In this document: in pieces, positions 32,639-41,635 of the stretch
How positions within the stretch are numbered: position 1 is the first letter of the stretch
How the letters are laid out: every line of letters starts with the position of its first letter
Assembly: GCA_900542035.1 (NCBI GenBank)
Contig: UQMJ01000009.1
Span: 16,911-80,910, forward strand
Source: an uncultured Clostridium sp.
Lineage (GTDB): Bacteria; Bacillota; Clostridia; Lachnospirales; Lachnospiraceae
Direction of reading: 5' to 3'
DNA: 64,000 nt
Notes under the pieces: model-generated
What the model saw: the letters and a program-made list of their open reading frames with translations, nothing else
Database searches by the model: none
What the model was told of the DNA's origin: nothing
Made by a program: the position numbers and the translations under genes

Positions 32639-34717
32639 ATGGAAAAGGATTGCAATAGATTAATAAAAGAAGCGCTGTTTACGTCTGAGACAAGAGATTA
32701 CCGCAGGCCGGAAGAACCGGATCCAGGGGACAGCGTCATGCTGCGGTTCCGGACAGGCAGACAGAATGCCAGCCATGTCTTTATCGGAATCCATGGGACG
32801 GATATGTTAAAAGAAATCCCCAAAGTCGAGAGCGACGATTTGTTTGATTACTACAGCGGAAGCATTGAAGTTGGAAAAAAGCAGGTCCGTTATTATTTTC
32901 AAATTATTTATAATGGAGAAGTGTGCTATTTTAACCGCTTAGGAGCTACTCTGGACAATCGGGAACAGTTTGGATTTTGCATTACGCCTGGATTTCATGT
33001 GCCGGAATGGGCAAAAGGTGCGGTAATGTATCAGATTTATGTAGACCGGTTTTGCAACGGCAACAGAAGCAACGATGTTCTGGATAATGAATACGTTTAT
33101 ATCGGACGTCCGGTACAGCGGGCAGAACATTGGAATGATTATCCGGAGCCAATGGATGTCCGCAGGTTTTACGGAGGCGATTTGCAAGGCGTTCTGGACA
33201 AGCTCAATTATATCCAGAGCCTGGGAGTGACGGCGATTTACTTTAATCCGCTTTTTGTGTCTCCGTCCAACCATAAATACGATATTCAGGATTATGAGCA
33301 TATTGATCCTCATTTTGGGATCATTCAAAACAGCAGCGGGAGTCTGGTACAGCCAGATGCAGAAACCAATGAAGACGCAGGGAAGTATGTGTCCAGAACG
33401 GCAGACAGAAAAAATCTGGAAGCCAGCGACGCCTTGTTTTTAACGCTTGTGGAAGAAATGCACCGCAGAGGGATGCGTGTGATTATTGACGGTGTGTTTA
33501 ATCATTGCGGTTCTTTTAACAAATGGCTGGATCGGGAACGGATTTACCAGAGGGAAGGCAGTTACGAGGCGGGCGCATATGTATCTGCAGACAGCCCGTA
33601 TCGTTCCTTTTTCCATTTTAATAAATCCCAGCCGGAAAACTGGCCCTACAACGGCAGCTACGACGGCTGGTGGGGGCATGATACGCTGCCTAAGCTGAAT
33701 TATGAAGGTTCTCCCATACTGGAACAGTACGTGCTGGATATTGCGAAAAAATGGGTGTCCAAGCCTTACTGCGTAGACGGGTGGCGTCTGGATGTAGCTG
33801 CGGATTTGGGGCATAGTGCGGAGTATAATCACTGGTTCTGGCAGAAGTTCCGGAAGGAAGTAAAAAAGGCGAACCCAGAAGCGCTGATTCTGGCTGAACA
33901 TTATGGAGATCCATCCGAGTGGCTTCAGGGAGACCAGTGGGATTCCGTTATGAATTATGATGCGTTTATGGAGCCTCTGACCTGGTTTTTAACCGGAATG
34001 GAAAAACACAGCGACGAGTATCGGGAAGACCTGCTGGGGGACGGCAGGGAATTTTTCTCCTCTATGATTTATAATATGAGCCGGATGCAGACAAATTCCG
34101 TTTTTGTGGCAATGAACGAACTGTCTAATCACGATCACTCCCGTTTCCTGACCAGAACCAATCATATGGTAGGAAGAATCGGGGAGTTAAGTCCGGAAGA
34201 TGCATCCAGGGATGTCAATCTGGGTGTGATGAGAGAAGCGGTAATGGTACAGATGACCTGGCCTGGAGCGCCTACGATTTATTATGGAGATGAAGCGGGA
34301 CTGTGTGGATTTACGGATCCGGACAACCGGAGAACCTATCCCTGGGGCCATGAAGATCTGGAACTGATGGAGTATCATCGCTATATGACGGGAATCCACA
34401 ACCGGATTCCAGCTCTTAAATGGGGAGCGCTGAAGCCTCTTGTAGCGGATTACCAGGTTATTGCATATGGCCGGATTGACGGAGAATATAAATGCGTAAC
34501 CGTATTGAATAATGACCAGACAGAACGCCATATCGAAGTTCCGGTCTGGGAACTGGGGATTAATGACGATACCAGATTAAGCCGGATTATGATGAGTACG
34601 GAGCAGGGCTATAATGCAGGCGTTCTTCCGGCATCGGTAAGGGATGGAAAGCTGACGCTTCTTATGCCTCCGGTCAGCAGCGCGCTGTTTATTACGCGGG
34701 CTGGGGATTTTTATTAA
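32639..34717 (+). CDS. GH13 alpha-glucosidase/neopullulanase-like enzyme
   Basis: 692 residues. An N-terminal beta-sandwich (about 1-120, CBM34-like) precedes the TIM barrel, which begins AVMYQIYVDRFCNG. Conserved regions are DGVFNHCG (about 284-291), the nucleophile D385 in DGWRLDVA, acid/base E420 in ILAEHYG and D499 in SNHDHSR. The layout fits the cyclomaltodextrinase/neopullulanase group (GH13_20). No signal peptide is present, so it should break imported alpha-glucans in the cytoplasm. It is a single gene with a GAGG site; nothing convincing as its promoter was found between 32528 and 32638. Confidence 0.88.
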   Translation: MEKDCNRLIKEALFTSETRDYRRPEEPDPGDSVMLRFRTGRQNASHVFIGIHGTDMLKEIPKVESDDLFDYYSGSIEVGKKQVRYYFQIIYNGEVCYFNRLGATLDNREQFGFCITPGFHVPEWAKGAVMYQIYVDRFCNGNRSNDVLDNEYVYIGRPVQRAEHWNDYPEPMDVRRFYGGDLQGVLDKLNYIQSLGVTAIYFNPLFVSPSNHKYDIQDYEHIDPHFGIIQNSSGSLVQPDAETNEDAGKYVSRTADRKNLEASDALFLTLVEEMHRRGMRVIIDGVFNHCGSFNKWLDRERIYQREGSYEAGAYVSADSPYRSFFHFNKSQPENWPYNGSYDGWWGHDTLPKLNYEGSPILEQYVLDIAKKWVSKPYCVDGWRLDVAADLGHSAEYNHWFWQKFRKEVKKANPEALILAEHYGDPSEWLQGDQWDSVMNYDAFMEPLTWFLTGMEKHSDEYREDLLGDGREFFSSMIYNMSRMQTNSVFVAMNELSNHDHSRFLTRTNHMVGRIGELSPEDASRDVNLGVMREAVMVQMTWPGAPTIYYGDEAGLCGFTDPDNRRTYPWGHEDLELMEYHRYMTGIHNRIPALKWGALKPLVADYQVIAYGRIDGEYKCVTVLNNDQTERHIEVPVWELGINDDTRLSRIMMSTEQGYNAGVLPASVRDGKLTLLMPPVSSALFITRAGDFY

Positions 34718-34728
34718 GTAAAAAATAC

Positions 34729-34760
34729 TTGCTTTTTTGACAGGGTTGTGATAATATAAT
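34729..34760 (+). promoter_or_regulatory. Promoter of the tRNA cluster
   Basis: Overlapping elements: TTGCTT (34729-34734), TTGACA (34737-34742), extended -10 TGTGATAAT (34747-34755) and TATAAT (34755-34760). TTGCTT to GATAAT is 15 bases; TTGACA to TATAAT is only 12. The exact pair in use is unclear. Confidence 0.5.
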
Positions 34761-34780
34761 CAATGCTTATCCGAGCATTT

Positions 34781-34862
34781 GGATGGATTCCCGAGTGGCC
34801 AAAGGGGGCAGACTGTAAATCTGTTGCGACACGCTTCGATGGTTCGAATCCATCTCCATCCA
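34781..34862 (+). tRNA. tRNA-Tyr (GTA)
   Basis: 82 bases with a long variable arm. Acceptor GGATGGA pairs with TCCATCC (34855-34861), the anticodon GTA is at 34815-34817, and the T-loop is GGTTCGAATCC. The 3' CCA is not encoded. Confidence 0.95.
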
Positions 34863-34888
34863 TTTAAAAATTTTATATTACTCACTAT

Positions 34889-34962
34889 CGCGGGGTGGAG
34901 CAGTCTGGAAGCTCGTCGGGCTCATAACCCGAAGGTCATAGGTTCAAATCCTGTCCCCGCTA
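34889..34962 (+). tRNA. Initiator tRNA-fMet (CAT)
   Basis: The anticodon CAT is at 34923-34925. The anticodon stem ends in three G-C pairs (GGGCTCATAACCC) and the first acceptor pair is mismatched (C1 opposite T72), both marks of the initiator. The 3' CCA is not encoded. Confidence 0.95.
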
Positions 34963-34967
34963 CTCAT

Positions 34968-35040
<73 letters not shown>

Positions 35041-35051
35041 TCTTCTTTTAT

Positions 35052-35124
35052 GGGGTATTAGCTCAGGCGGTAGAGCACTTGACTTTTAATCAAGTTGTCC
35101 GGGGTTCGAGTCCCCGATGCCTCA
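35052..35124 (+). tRNA. tRNA-Lys (TTT)
   Basis: 73 bases. Anticodon TTT at 35085-35087, D-arm TAGCTCAGGCGGTAGAGCA and T-arm GGGGTTCGAGTCCCC. Two G-T pairs lie in the acceptor stem. The 3' CCA is not encoded. Confidence 0.95.
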
Positions 35125-35129
35125 CGAAT

Positions 35130-35168
35130 AGTCGTTTTCCTTATAATCTAAGGAGAACGGCTTTTTTT
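35130..35168 (+). terminator. Terminator of the tRNA cluster
   Basis: 35130-35143 pairs with 35149-35162 (14 pairs, three of them G-T) around a 5-base loop, followed by seven T. Confidence 0.88.
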
Positions 35169-35188
35169 GTGTATAAAGAGCAATCAAT

Positions 35189-35226
35189 AAAGTCCTAGTT
35201 TTCTGATTAAACAGCTAGGACTTTTA
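35189..35226. terminator. Terminator facing the RpiR gene
   Basis: AAAGTCCTAG (35189-35198) pairs with CTAGGACTTT (35215-35224). A and T runs on both sides allow function for the minus-strand RpiR gene. Confidence 0.7.
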
Positions 35227-35238
35227 TAGGATTAAAAA

Positions 35239-36009
35239 CTATTGATTGAGTTTCGCCAGTTTTTTATTTAAGACTTCCATAATCATTTCGATAAACATAT
35301 AAAATGTAATGGCATCATCTAATAAATAGGTATTTTTAGAGTGGCTTAAAAGAGGAAGAACAGCTACTGTATCAGCTAACTTTGCAAGAGTACACTTTGG
35401 AGTCATGGTTATCAGAATTACCTTCACTCTGTTTTTATGGTATTCTTTTACCAGATTTTCATAAAGTTCTAATCCACTGATAGAAAATATAATAATGACA
35501 TCACCCTGCTTTAAGATGGATGAATAATTTTCCATAATACTGGAATCCTCAATAGGACGGCAGTCAATTCCAAAGCGGTTTAAGCGAAAGGCCATTTGCT
35601 TGGCAGAATAGAATGAATGCATATATCCTAAAGTAATTACTCGCTTAGAGTATAGAATTGCATCAGCAATTTCATCTAACAAAGGAGAATTATTAAAAGA
35701 GGCCATTTGCTGCAGTCCCTCACAGTAGTATTGCAGCACACTGTCGGAAACCGCCTGGTTTCCAAACGAATGGTTTGAAGATTCACTAAGTTCGTGTAAA
35801 AGAGCATATTTAAACTCAGAATAGCCATGATAACCTAACTTTTGGCATAAACGAATGACTGCGCTGCGGCTGGTATTACAGGTGGAAGCAATTGCTTCAC
35901 TGGAAAAACGTTGTATATCATATGGGTATTCTAAGAGATAATCTGCGACTTTTCGTTCGTTTCTAGATAATTCTGGAAGCATTTCCTTTAATTGTATTAT
36001 AACAGACAT
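35239..36009 (-). CDS. RpiR/MurR-family transcription regulator
   Basis: 256 residues. The N-terminal helix-turn-helix domain (about 1-75, LSRNERKVADYLLEYPYDIQRFSSEAIASTCNTSRSAVIRLC) is followed by a SIS sugar-phosphate-binding domain (about 105-240). Family members sense phosphosugars. It is divergent from a PTS EIIBC and a sulfatase, so the signal is probably the phosphorylated (possibly sulfated) sugar produced by that PTS. It may repress or activate; the sequence does not tell. Confidence 0.9.
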   Translation of the reverse strand: MSVIIQLKEMLPELSRNERKVADYLLEYPYDIQRFSSEAIASTCNTSRSAVIRLCQKLGYHGYSEFKYALLHELSESSNHSFGNQAVSDSVLQYYCEGLQQMASFNNSPLLDEIADAILYSKRVITLGYMHSFYSAKQMAFRLNRFGIDCRPIEDSSIMENYSSILKQGDVIIIFSISGLELYENLVKEYHKNRVKVILITMTPKCTLAKLADTVAVLPLLSHSKNTYLLDDAITFYMFIEMIMEVLNKKLAKLNQ

Positions 36010-36029
36010 TTGTATATCCTCACATTTAT

Positions 36030-36059
36030 ATAATATGGTTTTATTATAAAACGTTACAA
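36030..36059 (-). promoter_or_regulatory. Promoter of the RpiR gene
   Basis: On the minus strand TTGTAA (36054-36059), an 18-base spacer and TATTAT (36030-36035). Confidence 0.5.
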
Positions 36060-36083
36060 TGTGTTTGTCTATAAAAAGTCAAA

Positions 36084-36103
36084 TGTTTCGGACAATTGTT
36101 CGG
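36084..36103. promoter_or_regulatory. Candidate RpiR operator
   Basis: Between the divergent promoters, TGTTTCGG and TTGTTCGG repeat in direct orientation around the 8-base palindrome ACAATTGT (36092-36099). The rest of 36104-36194 shows no clearer symmetric site. Confidence 0.3.
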
Positions 36104-36194
36104 TTTTATGATAAGATTAATTGTTAAAATGCACAAAAACAGTCTGATTAAAATGAATAATGTGCCGAAAATGGACATATAGTTAATGAATTTG

Positions 36195-36223
36195 TTGCAA
36201 AATTGAACATCAATATATATAAT
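36195..36223 (+). promoter_or_regulatory. Promoter of the PTS-sulfatase operon
   Basis: TTGCAA (36195-36200), a 17-base spacer and TATAAT (36218-36223). The leader is about 77 bases, and no antiterminator hairpin is evident in it. Confidence 0.65.
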
Positions 36224-36306
36224 GGACGTATCAGAGGATGACAGGGCCCATCATTCTAGGGAAAGCAGAATATCACATAGCAGGAAAACTGTTTAGGAGG
36301 ACAATT

Positions 36307-37776
36307 ATGGCAAAGGTAGATTACAAGGCTTTAGCTCCTTTCATTATTGAAAATGTAGGAGGTAAAGAAAATGTAGATTCTTTAACTCATTGTGTTACTC
36401 GTCTGCGCTTTCGATTGAAGGATGAGTCATTAGCTAATAAAGAGGCTTTAAAATCAAAAGAGGGAATTATTGATGTTATTCAAAAAGGTGGTCAGTATCA
36501 GGTAGTAATTGGAAATGCTGTAGAGGAAGCCTTTGATGCGGTTATGGCAGTTGGAGGATTTGGAAGCGGAGGCGCTCCATCTTCTGCTGAGGAAAAGCCT
36601 AAAGGAGTTGTAAATCAGTTTATTTCAGTAATTTCTGGTATTTTTACTCCGTTGCTAGGATTAATGTGTGGCTGCGGTATTCTAAAAGGTTTAGTTGCAT
36701 TTTTTGGAGCATTAGGACTTTTAAGTACAACTTCTGGTACTTATGTAATTATTAATTCCATTGGGGATGTAATTTTCTATTTCTTCCCAGTTTTTGTAGG
36801 ATATACAGCTGCAGAAAAATTCGGAATGAATAAATTTATTGGAATGGCTGTTGGAGCAGCTATGATTCATCCGTCTGTAGCCGGATTGAAGTCAGCAGAA
36901 GTAATGTATACCGTTTTTGAGGGAACCGTATTTTCATCGAATGTAACGGCGACATTTTGTGGAATTCCAGTTTTATTGATGAATTATTCTTCTACAGTCA
37001 TTCCGGCTGTTTTAGCAGTCTGGGTTGGTTCCAAAGTTGAAAAGTTCTTTAAGAAGATTATTCCGACCGTATTAAAAATGTTTTTGGTTCCAGCATTTAC
37101 CCTGTTAGTAACGGTTGTAATTACATTATTGGCAGTAGGTCCAGTAGCTACTTGGATTAGTGATATAATTGGAGCAGCATTTATGGCTCTTCACGATATC
37201 AGCCCAGTTATTACTGGTGCATTAGTAGGAGGTTTATGGCAGGTTCTGGTTATGTTTGGTCTCCATCAGGGAATTGTTCCTATTCAAATTAGTAATTTAA
37301 TGGCGAACGGATATGAAAATGTTATTTGCTGTATGCAGGCAGTACCATTTGTTACTTGTGCAGTTGTATTTGCAGTGTACGTTAAAACCCGTAATAAAAA
37401 GACAAAGGAAACAGCACTTCCAGCAGCAATTTCCAGCTTTTTTGGCGTTAGTGAACCTTCCATTTATGGTATTACGCTGCCATTGAAGACTCCATTTATT
37501 ATTACATTGATTGCTTCCGCAGTAGGCGGTGCAATTATGGGGCTTTTAGATGTCAAGAAATATAATATGGGCGGACTTGGATTATTTGCTTTTCCAGCCT
37601 ATATTAATCCGGAAACCGGATTTGATATGTCATTTTATGGCGTATTAATTGCAGTAGGAGTTGCTATGGTACTGGGCTTTGTACTGACTATGATTTTATT
37701 TAAAGATAAAGATGGCGTGGAAGTTCAGGATCCTAGAGCTTCGAAAGAAGCAGTAAAGAAGAAAATTAGAAGATAA
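36307..37776 (+). CDS. PTS EIIBC, beta-glucoside/sucrose family, no IIA
   Basis: A 489-residue sugar transporter. The EIIB domain (about 1-80) has the phosphorylation cysteine C29 in SLTHCVTRLRF. The EIIC domain (about 110-470) has about ten membrane helices and the signature GVSEPSIYGITLPL. There is no EIIA domain, so an EIIA from elsewhere must supply phosphate. ATG 36307 follows AGGAGG (36295-36300) closely; the earlier ATG at 36238 would give a non-homologous extension. It is followed at 35 bases by a sulfatase. Import with phosphorylation followed by cytoplasmic desulfation is the natural reading. The sugar is unknown. Confidence 0.9.
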   Translation: MAKVDYKALAPFIIENVGGKENVDSLTHCVTRLRFRLKDESLANKEALKSKEGIIDVIQKGGQYQVVIGNAVEEAFDAVMAVGGFGSGGAPSSAEEKPKGVVNQFISVISGIFTPLLGLMCGCGILKGLVAFFGALGLLSTTSGTYVIINSIGDVIFYFFPVFVGYTAAEKFGMNKFIGMAVGAAMIHPSVAGLKSAEVMYTVFEGTVFSSNVTATFCGIPVLLMNYSSTVIPAVLAVWVGSKVEKFFKKIIPTVLKMFLVPAFTLLVTVVITLLAVGPVATWISDIIGAAFMALHDISPVITGALVGGLWQVLVMFGLHQGIVPIQISNLMANGYENVICCMQAVPFVTCAVVFAVYVKTRNKKTKETALPAAISSFFGVSEPSIYGITLPLKTPFIITLIASAVGGAIMGLLDVKKYNMGGLGLFAFPAYINPETGFDMSFYGVLIAVGVAMVLGFVLTMILFKDKDGVEVQDPRASKEAVKKKIRR

Positions 37777-37811
37777 GAAAAGGATTTAGATGTGATAGGA
37801 GATGGCATATT

Positions 37812-39284
37812 ATGAGAGCTGTAATGGTAATGTTTGATACACTGACCAGGAAATTTTTACCAAATTACGGATGCAATTGGACTAAAATGCCCAATTTTCA
37901 ACGGTTAGAAGAGCACTGTATCAGGTTTGATAATTTTTATGCGGGCAGTCTCCCATGTATGCCTGCACGACGGGAACTGCACACAGGAAAATATAATTTC
38001 CTTTACAGAGGATGGGGGCCGTTAGAGCCTTTTGACAAATCGGTAATGGAAGTATTAAGGGAATATGGTGTTTATACACATTTGTGTACGGATCATTCCC
38101 ATTATTGGGAAGACGGCGGATGCACTTATCACAACCGGTATGATACCTGGGAGGGATTCAGGGGGCAGGAAGGAGATCGGTTTGTTGCCCATGACATTGA
38201 AGCGGAAATTCCTGCAGATCGGAATCCCTTAAATAAACAGGGAATTTCAGTAAATCAACACTATCGCAACCGTCTGCGTCAGCAGACAGAGGAAGAAATG
38301 CCCAGTGCTATGACAGTGGCAGCCGGACTGGAATTTTTAAAGGAACACGAAAAGAAGGATAACTGGTTCTTACAGATAGAATGTTTTGATCCTCACGAAC
38401 CATTTTACGTACCTCAAAAATATCGGGAATTATACGGACTTCCAGAAGAAGAAACATTAAACTGGCCAAGATACGGTATGATTCCAAGTGGTAATTACCA
38501 TAAAGACCTACAAAATGCGGCGAAAGAATATGCAGCGCTTATGACGATGTGTGACGTTCATGTAGGAAAAGTCCTGGATTTTATGGATGAACATGATATG
38601 TGGAAGGATACCGCTTTGATTGTAAACACCGATCATGGTTTTTTGCTAGGTGAACACGATTGTCTTGGAAAGAATTTTCCTCCCATTTATGATGAATTGG
38701 TTCATACACCATTTTTCATTTACGTTCCAGGTATAGAAGGTAAAAACCATACCAGCCAGTTAGCTAGTACCGTAGACATAGCACCTACTTTATTGGACAT
38801 TTTTGGATGCCCTTCTAAAAAGATGGGAGAAATGGACGGGACTTCCATACTTCCAATTCTTACAGAAGAGAAAGAGATTCGAGATATGACGCTTTTTGGA
38901 GTGCATGGCTCTTATACTTGTTGTACAGATGGACATATGGTATATATGAAAGCGAATAAAGATGAAACCAATAGTCCCATTTATGAGTATACAATGATGC
39001 CTACAAATATAAGAGGATATTTTACGGATGAACAGTTAAAACAGGCAGAATTAATAGAAGGATGCCGATTTACGAATGGGATTCCATGCTTACGGATGCC
39101 ATCTGTACTTCCATATTATCATGCAGACCGCTTTGGAGACAGATTATATGATTTGGACGAAGATCCAAGTCAAAAGAAAAATCTATTAACGAATGAAACT
39201 GCTGTGATATGGAATCAAAAGCTTTCGGATACTTTAAAGAAAGCAGACGCTCCGAAAGAAGAATATGAACGTCTGGGACTATAG
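37812..39284 (+). CDS. Sulfatase, Cys-type, cytoplasmic, PTS-linked
   Basis: 490 residues. Metal ligand D9, formylglycine site C49-M-P-A-R-RELHTG and D274-H275-G are all present. There is no signal peptide. Pairing with a PTS means the substrate reaching it should be a sugar phosphate that still carries a sulfate ester. It differs from the two ABC-linked sulfatases at 341 and 5591 and is closer in layout to iduronate-2-sulfatase-like proteins. GGAGATGG precedes the ATG. Codon use here is more A+T rich than in the flanking housekeeping genes, as it is in the PTS gene. Confidence 0.88.
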   Translation: MRAVMVMFDTLTRKFLPNYGCNWTKMPNFQRLEEHCIRFDNFYAGSLPCMPARRELHTGKYNFLYRGWGPLEPFDKSVMEVLREYGVYTHLCTDHSHYWEDGGCTYHNRYDTWEGFRGQEGDRFVAHDIEAEIPADRNPLNKQGISVNQHYRNRLRQQTEEEMPSAMTVAAGLEFLKEHEKKDNWFLQIECFDPHEPFYVPQKYRELYGLPEEETLNWPRYGMIPSGNYHKDLQNAAKEYAALMTMCDVHVGKVLDFMDEHDMWKDTALIVNTDHGFLLGEHDCLGKNFPPIYDELVHTPFFIYVPGIEGKNHTSQLASTVDIAPTLLDIFGCPSKKMGEMDGTSILPILTEEKEIRDMTLFGVHGSYTCCTDGHMVYMKANKDETNSPIYEYTMMPTNIRGYFTDEQLKQAELIEGCRFTNGIPCLRMPSVLPYYHADRFGDRLYDLDEDPSQKKNLLTNETAVIWNQKLSDTLKKADAPKEEYERLGL

Positions 39285-39337
39285 GATATATATGGATGTA
39301 ATGTAAGAATTTGCAGAATTTTGTAAGGTTTCTTTTC

Positions 39338-39366
39338 TTGTAATGCTTGGCAAAGTCTGATAGGAT
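39338..39366 (+). promoter_or_regulatory. Possible promoter of the propeller-like protein gene
   Basis: TTGTAA (39338-39343), a 17-base spacer and TAGGAT (39361-39366), about 26 bases before the start codon. Confidence 0.4.
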
Positions 39367-39391
39367 AAACGTAGCTGATTGGAGGAGTATG

Positions 39392-41233
39392 ATGGCAAGC
39401 AGAAAGAAAAAAAGAAAAGAATCCTATCTCTGGAGTACCATGATGGTGATATGTGCAATCTGTACTCTGTTAGTTGCAGTTTTGGTAGTTGCGACCGTAT
39501 TTTTTAAGATAAAAAAAGATGCATGGAATCCGGACAAACAGGTTCCAGAGACAACTGCATCTGAAATTGTAATCGAGACAGAAGCTATTTACGGATGGGT
39601 TGAGACGGAACAGGGCACAAAATTCAGAGAGGAAGACGGCACATTTGCTAAAGATACCTGGAAAGTCTGGGAAGACGGCTTATATTACTTAAATGACAAC
39701 GGGATTATGGAAACAGGCAGTTCCTGTTCAATTGATGGGTGGATTTGTCAATTTGCAGAGTCCGGACGTTTAAAGGATATTCAGATGGATTTCAATTATC
39801 AGGGAAAGACCCAGGAGGAAATAGAAACAGGGAAAAAGAGCATGGTAAGAGGAAATGAGTTCTATGCCTATTTAGATACCAGTTCTGCCTATAAAGGAGC
39901 ATTTTATCCCATTCGGTATAAGAAATCCACAGAAGAAGAGGAAGAGTATCTGGGAGGAAAAAATACGCCAGAAGTGGCATCTCCCAATGCATTGGCAATA
40001 GGAGACGGATGGGTCTATTATCTGGCATTAGCGCCGTCAAATGAAGGATTAAATGCAGAAGAACAGGGGGTGAATGGCTCTTTGTTCCGGATGCGTCCGT
40101 CAGACCAGACAAAAGAACTTCTGTCTAATCAGGTTACTGGATTTTTGGAAGCAGAGGGACAGATTTATTATGCATCAAATGGAACGGTATTCAAAGCAGA
40201 ATCTGGAACTTCTTATCCAGTAGGAGAAAACCAGTATCAGGTAAAAATCCAGGACAATATCGCTTATCTTCTGGATGGTATGGGAAGTCTGGTATCTGGG
40301 GATGATTCTGGAATGAAGGTTATTGGAGACAGGCAATATAAACTGGATGACGGGAAAATTTCTTATGTGAAACCTGCAGTCCGCAGTGTCGGCGATATGA
40401 CCTACGAACTGAAAAATGACGGCGGAAATGGAGTGATTTCCTGGAAAGACAACTCTGGCCAGAATGGGATTTTAGCACGCAGCGAATATGGCATTAACAG
40501 TTTCTGTATTGCGGAGGATTGGATTTATTACAGCGCGTATGTATCAAAAGGAACCAATGGGGAAAGATACAGTCAGATTTACCGGATTTCCATGGATGGA
40601 ACGGAAAAGCAGCCGGCCAGCAGCGTATTTGAAGGAAACATTTTAAATCTCTATTATTATGAAAACCAGAAAACTATTTATGGAGAATATTATCCGGTAA
40701 GCTGGAAATCAGGATATGGACAGATTGTAACGGTTGGTTTAGATGGAACAGTAAATAAAATTTCTGATTCAGGAGTCAGGAACGGAGATTTCAATGAGAA
40801 TCAGGCATTAGAACTTTTACTGGTAAATGGGGAAACCATTACCTGCTATGAGCATGAGTCCCAGTGGGATTCCTGGGGACAGAGCTGGGAGATATTAGAT
40901 ACCAGAGCGATTCAGTTTTCCGGCGGGTCAAAAGAACTGGTGGCGGAAAGTATTCTGGTCGGCGGACAAGGAAGTCAGGGAGGACAAATCCTTCCAGGCG
41001 GAGAAGAAGAGACAGTGCCATCCAGTCAGGAGACGCTGCAGGAGACAACACAAGCTGCAGTTGTACCGGAACGTCCGGCAGAGACTATACCAGCAGAACG
41101 TCCGGCAGAGACAGTGCCCAGGCCGGCAGAAACCATTGGAAACCAGGCGCCAGGCAGCGAGGTTTATACCCGCCCCAGTGAGACAATAGGCGGACAGCCA
41201 GAAAGCAATGCGGTTATTATTCCGGCTTTGTAG
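39392..41233 (+). CDS. Membrane-anchored beta-propeller-like surface protein
   Basis: 613 residues. A basic N-terminus (KKKRK) and one membrane helix (about 15-40) place the rest outside the cell. A short domain (about 68-115, YGWVETEQGTKF...WEDGLYYLNDNG) resembles choline/wall-binding repeats. The middle (about 150-530) has repeating WVYYLAL, GQIYYAS, WIYYSAY blocks, typical of DUF5050-type propellers. The C-terminal 70 residues are a Pro/Thr/Glu-rich repeat tail. The second of two adjacent ATGs (39392) is chosen because GGAGGAG ends 4 bases before it. The function is unknown; a surface-binding role is plausible. Confidence 0.7.
   Translation: MASRKKKRKESYLWSTMMVICAICTLLVAVLVVATVFFKIKKDAWNPDKQVPETTASEIVIETEAIYGWVETEQGTKFREEDGTFAKDTWKVWEDGLYYLNDNGIMETGSSCSIDGWICQFAESGRLKDIQMDFNYQGKTQEEIETGKKSMVRGNEFYAYLDTSSAYKGAFYPIRYKKSTEEEEEYLGGKNTPEVASPNALAIGDGWVYYLALAPSNEGLNAEEQGVNGSLFRMRPSDQTKELLSNQVTGFLEAEGQIYYASNGTVFKAESGTSYPVGENQYQVKIQDNIAYLLDGMGSLVSGDDSGMKVIGDRQYKLDDGKISYVKPAVRSVGDMTYELKNDGGNGVISWKDNSGQNGILARSEYGINSFCIAEDWIYYSAYVSKGTNGERYSQIYRISMDGTEKQPASSVFEGNILNLYYYENQKTIYGEYYPVSWKSGYGQIVTVGLDGTVNKISDSGVRNGDFNENQALELLLVNGETITCYEHESQWDSWGQSWEILDTRAIQFSGGSKELVAESILVGGQGSQGGQILPGGEEETVPSSQETLQETTQAAVVPERPAETIPAERPAETVPRPAETIGNQAPGSEVYTRPSETIGGQPESNAVIIPAL
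41069..41196 (+). repeat. In-frame RPAET repeat tail
   Basis: ERPAETIPA, ERPAETVP, RPAETIG and a diverged RPSETIGG follow each other at the end of the surface protein, with near-identical DNA (GAACGTCCGGCAGAGAC at 41069 and 41094). Such tails often span the cell wall and vary in length. Confidence 0.75.
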
Positions 41234-41266
41234 AAATGTTTTGCAGATTTTATAAGATTAGAATAA

Positions 41267-41294
41267 GCGGTCTGGAGAATCTCCAGGCCGTTTT
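41267..41294 (+). terminator. Terminator of the surface-protein gene
   Basis: 41268-41277 pairs with 41281-41290 (10 pairs, one G-T) with a 3-base loop, then TTTT. Confidence 0.8.
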
Positions 41295-41316
41295 AAATGG
41301 TGCCGGAGGAAAATAG

Positions 41317-41547
41317 TTACTCATCAAATTCGACTACTACATAGAATCCTCTGGAATTTTCTCTTACGTCTTTTACGATTCCGTATTCAGAAAGAATCCG
41401 ATCCCGATTGGAATAGCAGCCGGACATTGCAACAGCTGGATCAATGATATAACTGTAGCCGCTGGTGCCGTCCCGTTCTATAATTTTCACTTTATCGCCA
41501 GGTTTTACCAGCCCTGGACGTTCCATCTTAAATTCTTCGGTTCTCAA
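41317..41547 (-). CDS. Small protein of unknown function
   Basis: 76 residues, probably soluble. VKPGDKVKIIERDG then GYSYIIDPAVAMSGCYSNRDRILSEYGIVKDV suggest a small SH3-like beta barrel. I do not recognise the family. The start is TTG at 41547, supported by GGGAGGG about 6 bases upstream on the minus strand. It is divergent from the decarboxylase gene. Confidence 0.6.
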   Translation of the reverse strand: MRTEEFKMERPGLVKPGDKVKIIERDGTSGYSYIIDPAVAMSGCYSNRDRILSEYGIVKDVRENSRGFYVVVEFDE

Positions 41548-41564
41548 TGGATTTCCCTCCCTTG

Positions 41565-41593
41565 TTGAAATAATTTGGATTCTGTTTTATTAT
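41565..41593 (+). promoter_or_regulatory. Promoter of the decarboxylase-holB operon
   Basis: TTGAAA (41565-41570), a 17-base spacer and TATTAT (41588-41593). Confidence 0.55.
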
Positions 41594-41635
41594 AGAATAG
41601 ATTTTAGCAAAAGGAAAGAGGCAGGACCAGCGATT

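Noticed and set aside
36224..36306. A transcription antiterminator (LicT/SacY) hairpin in the PTS leader
   Set aside because: No stem followed by a T run is present in the leader; the divergent RpiR gene is the more likely control.
41465..41635. A 57-codon N-terminal extension of the decarboxylase
   Set aside because: It mirrors the small minus-strand gene, crosses a promoter and has no ribosome site; the TTG at 41636 fits the family start.
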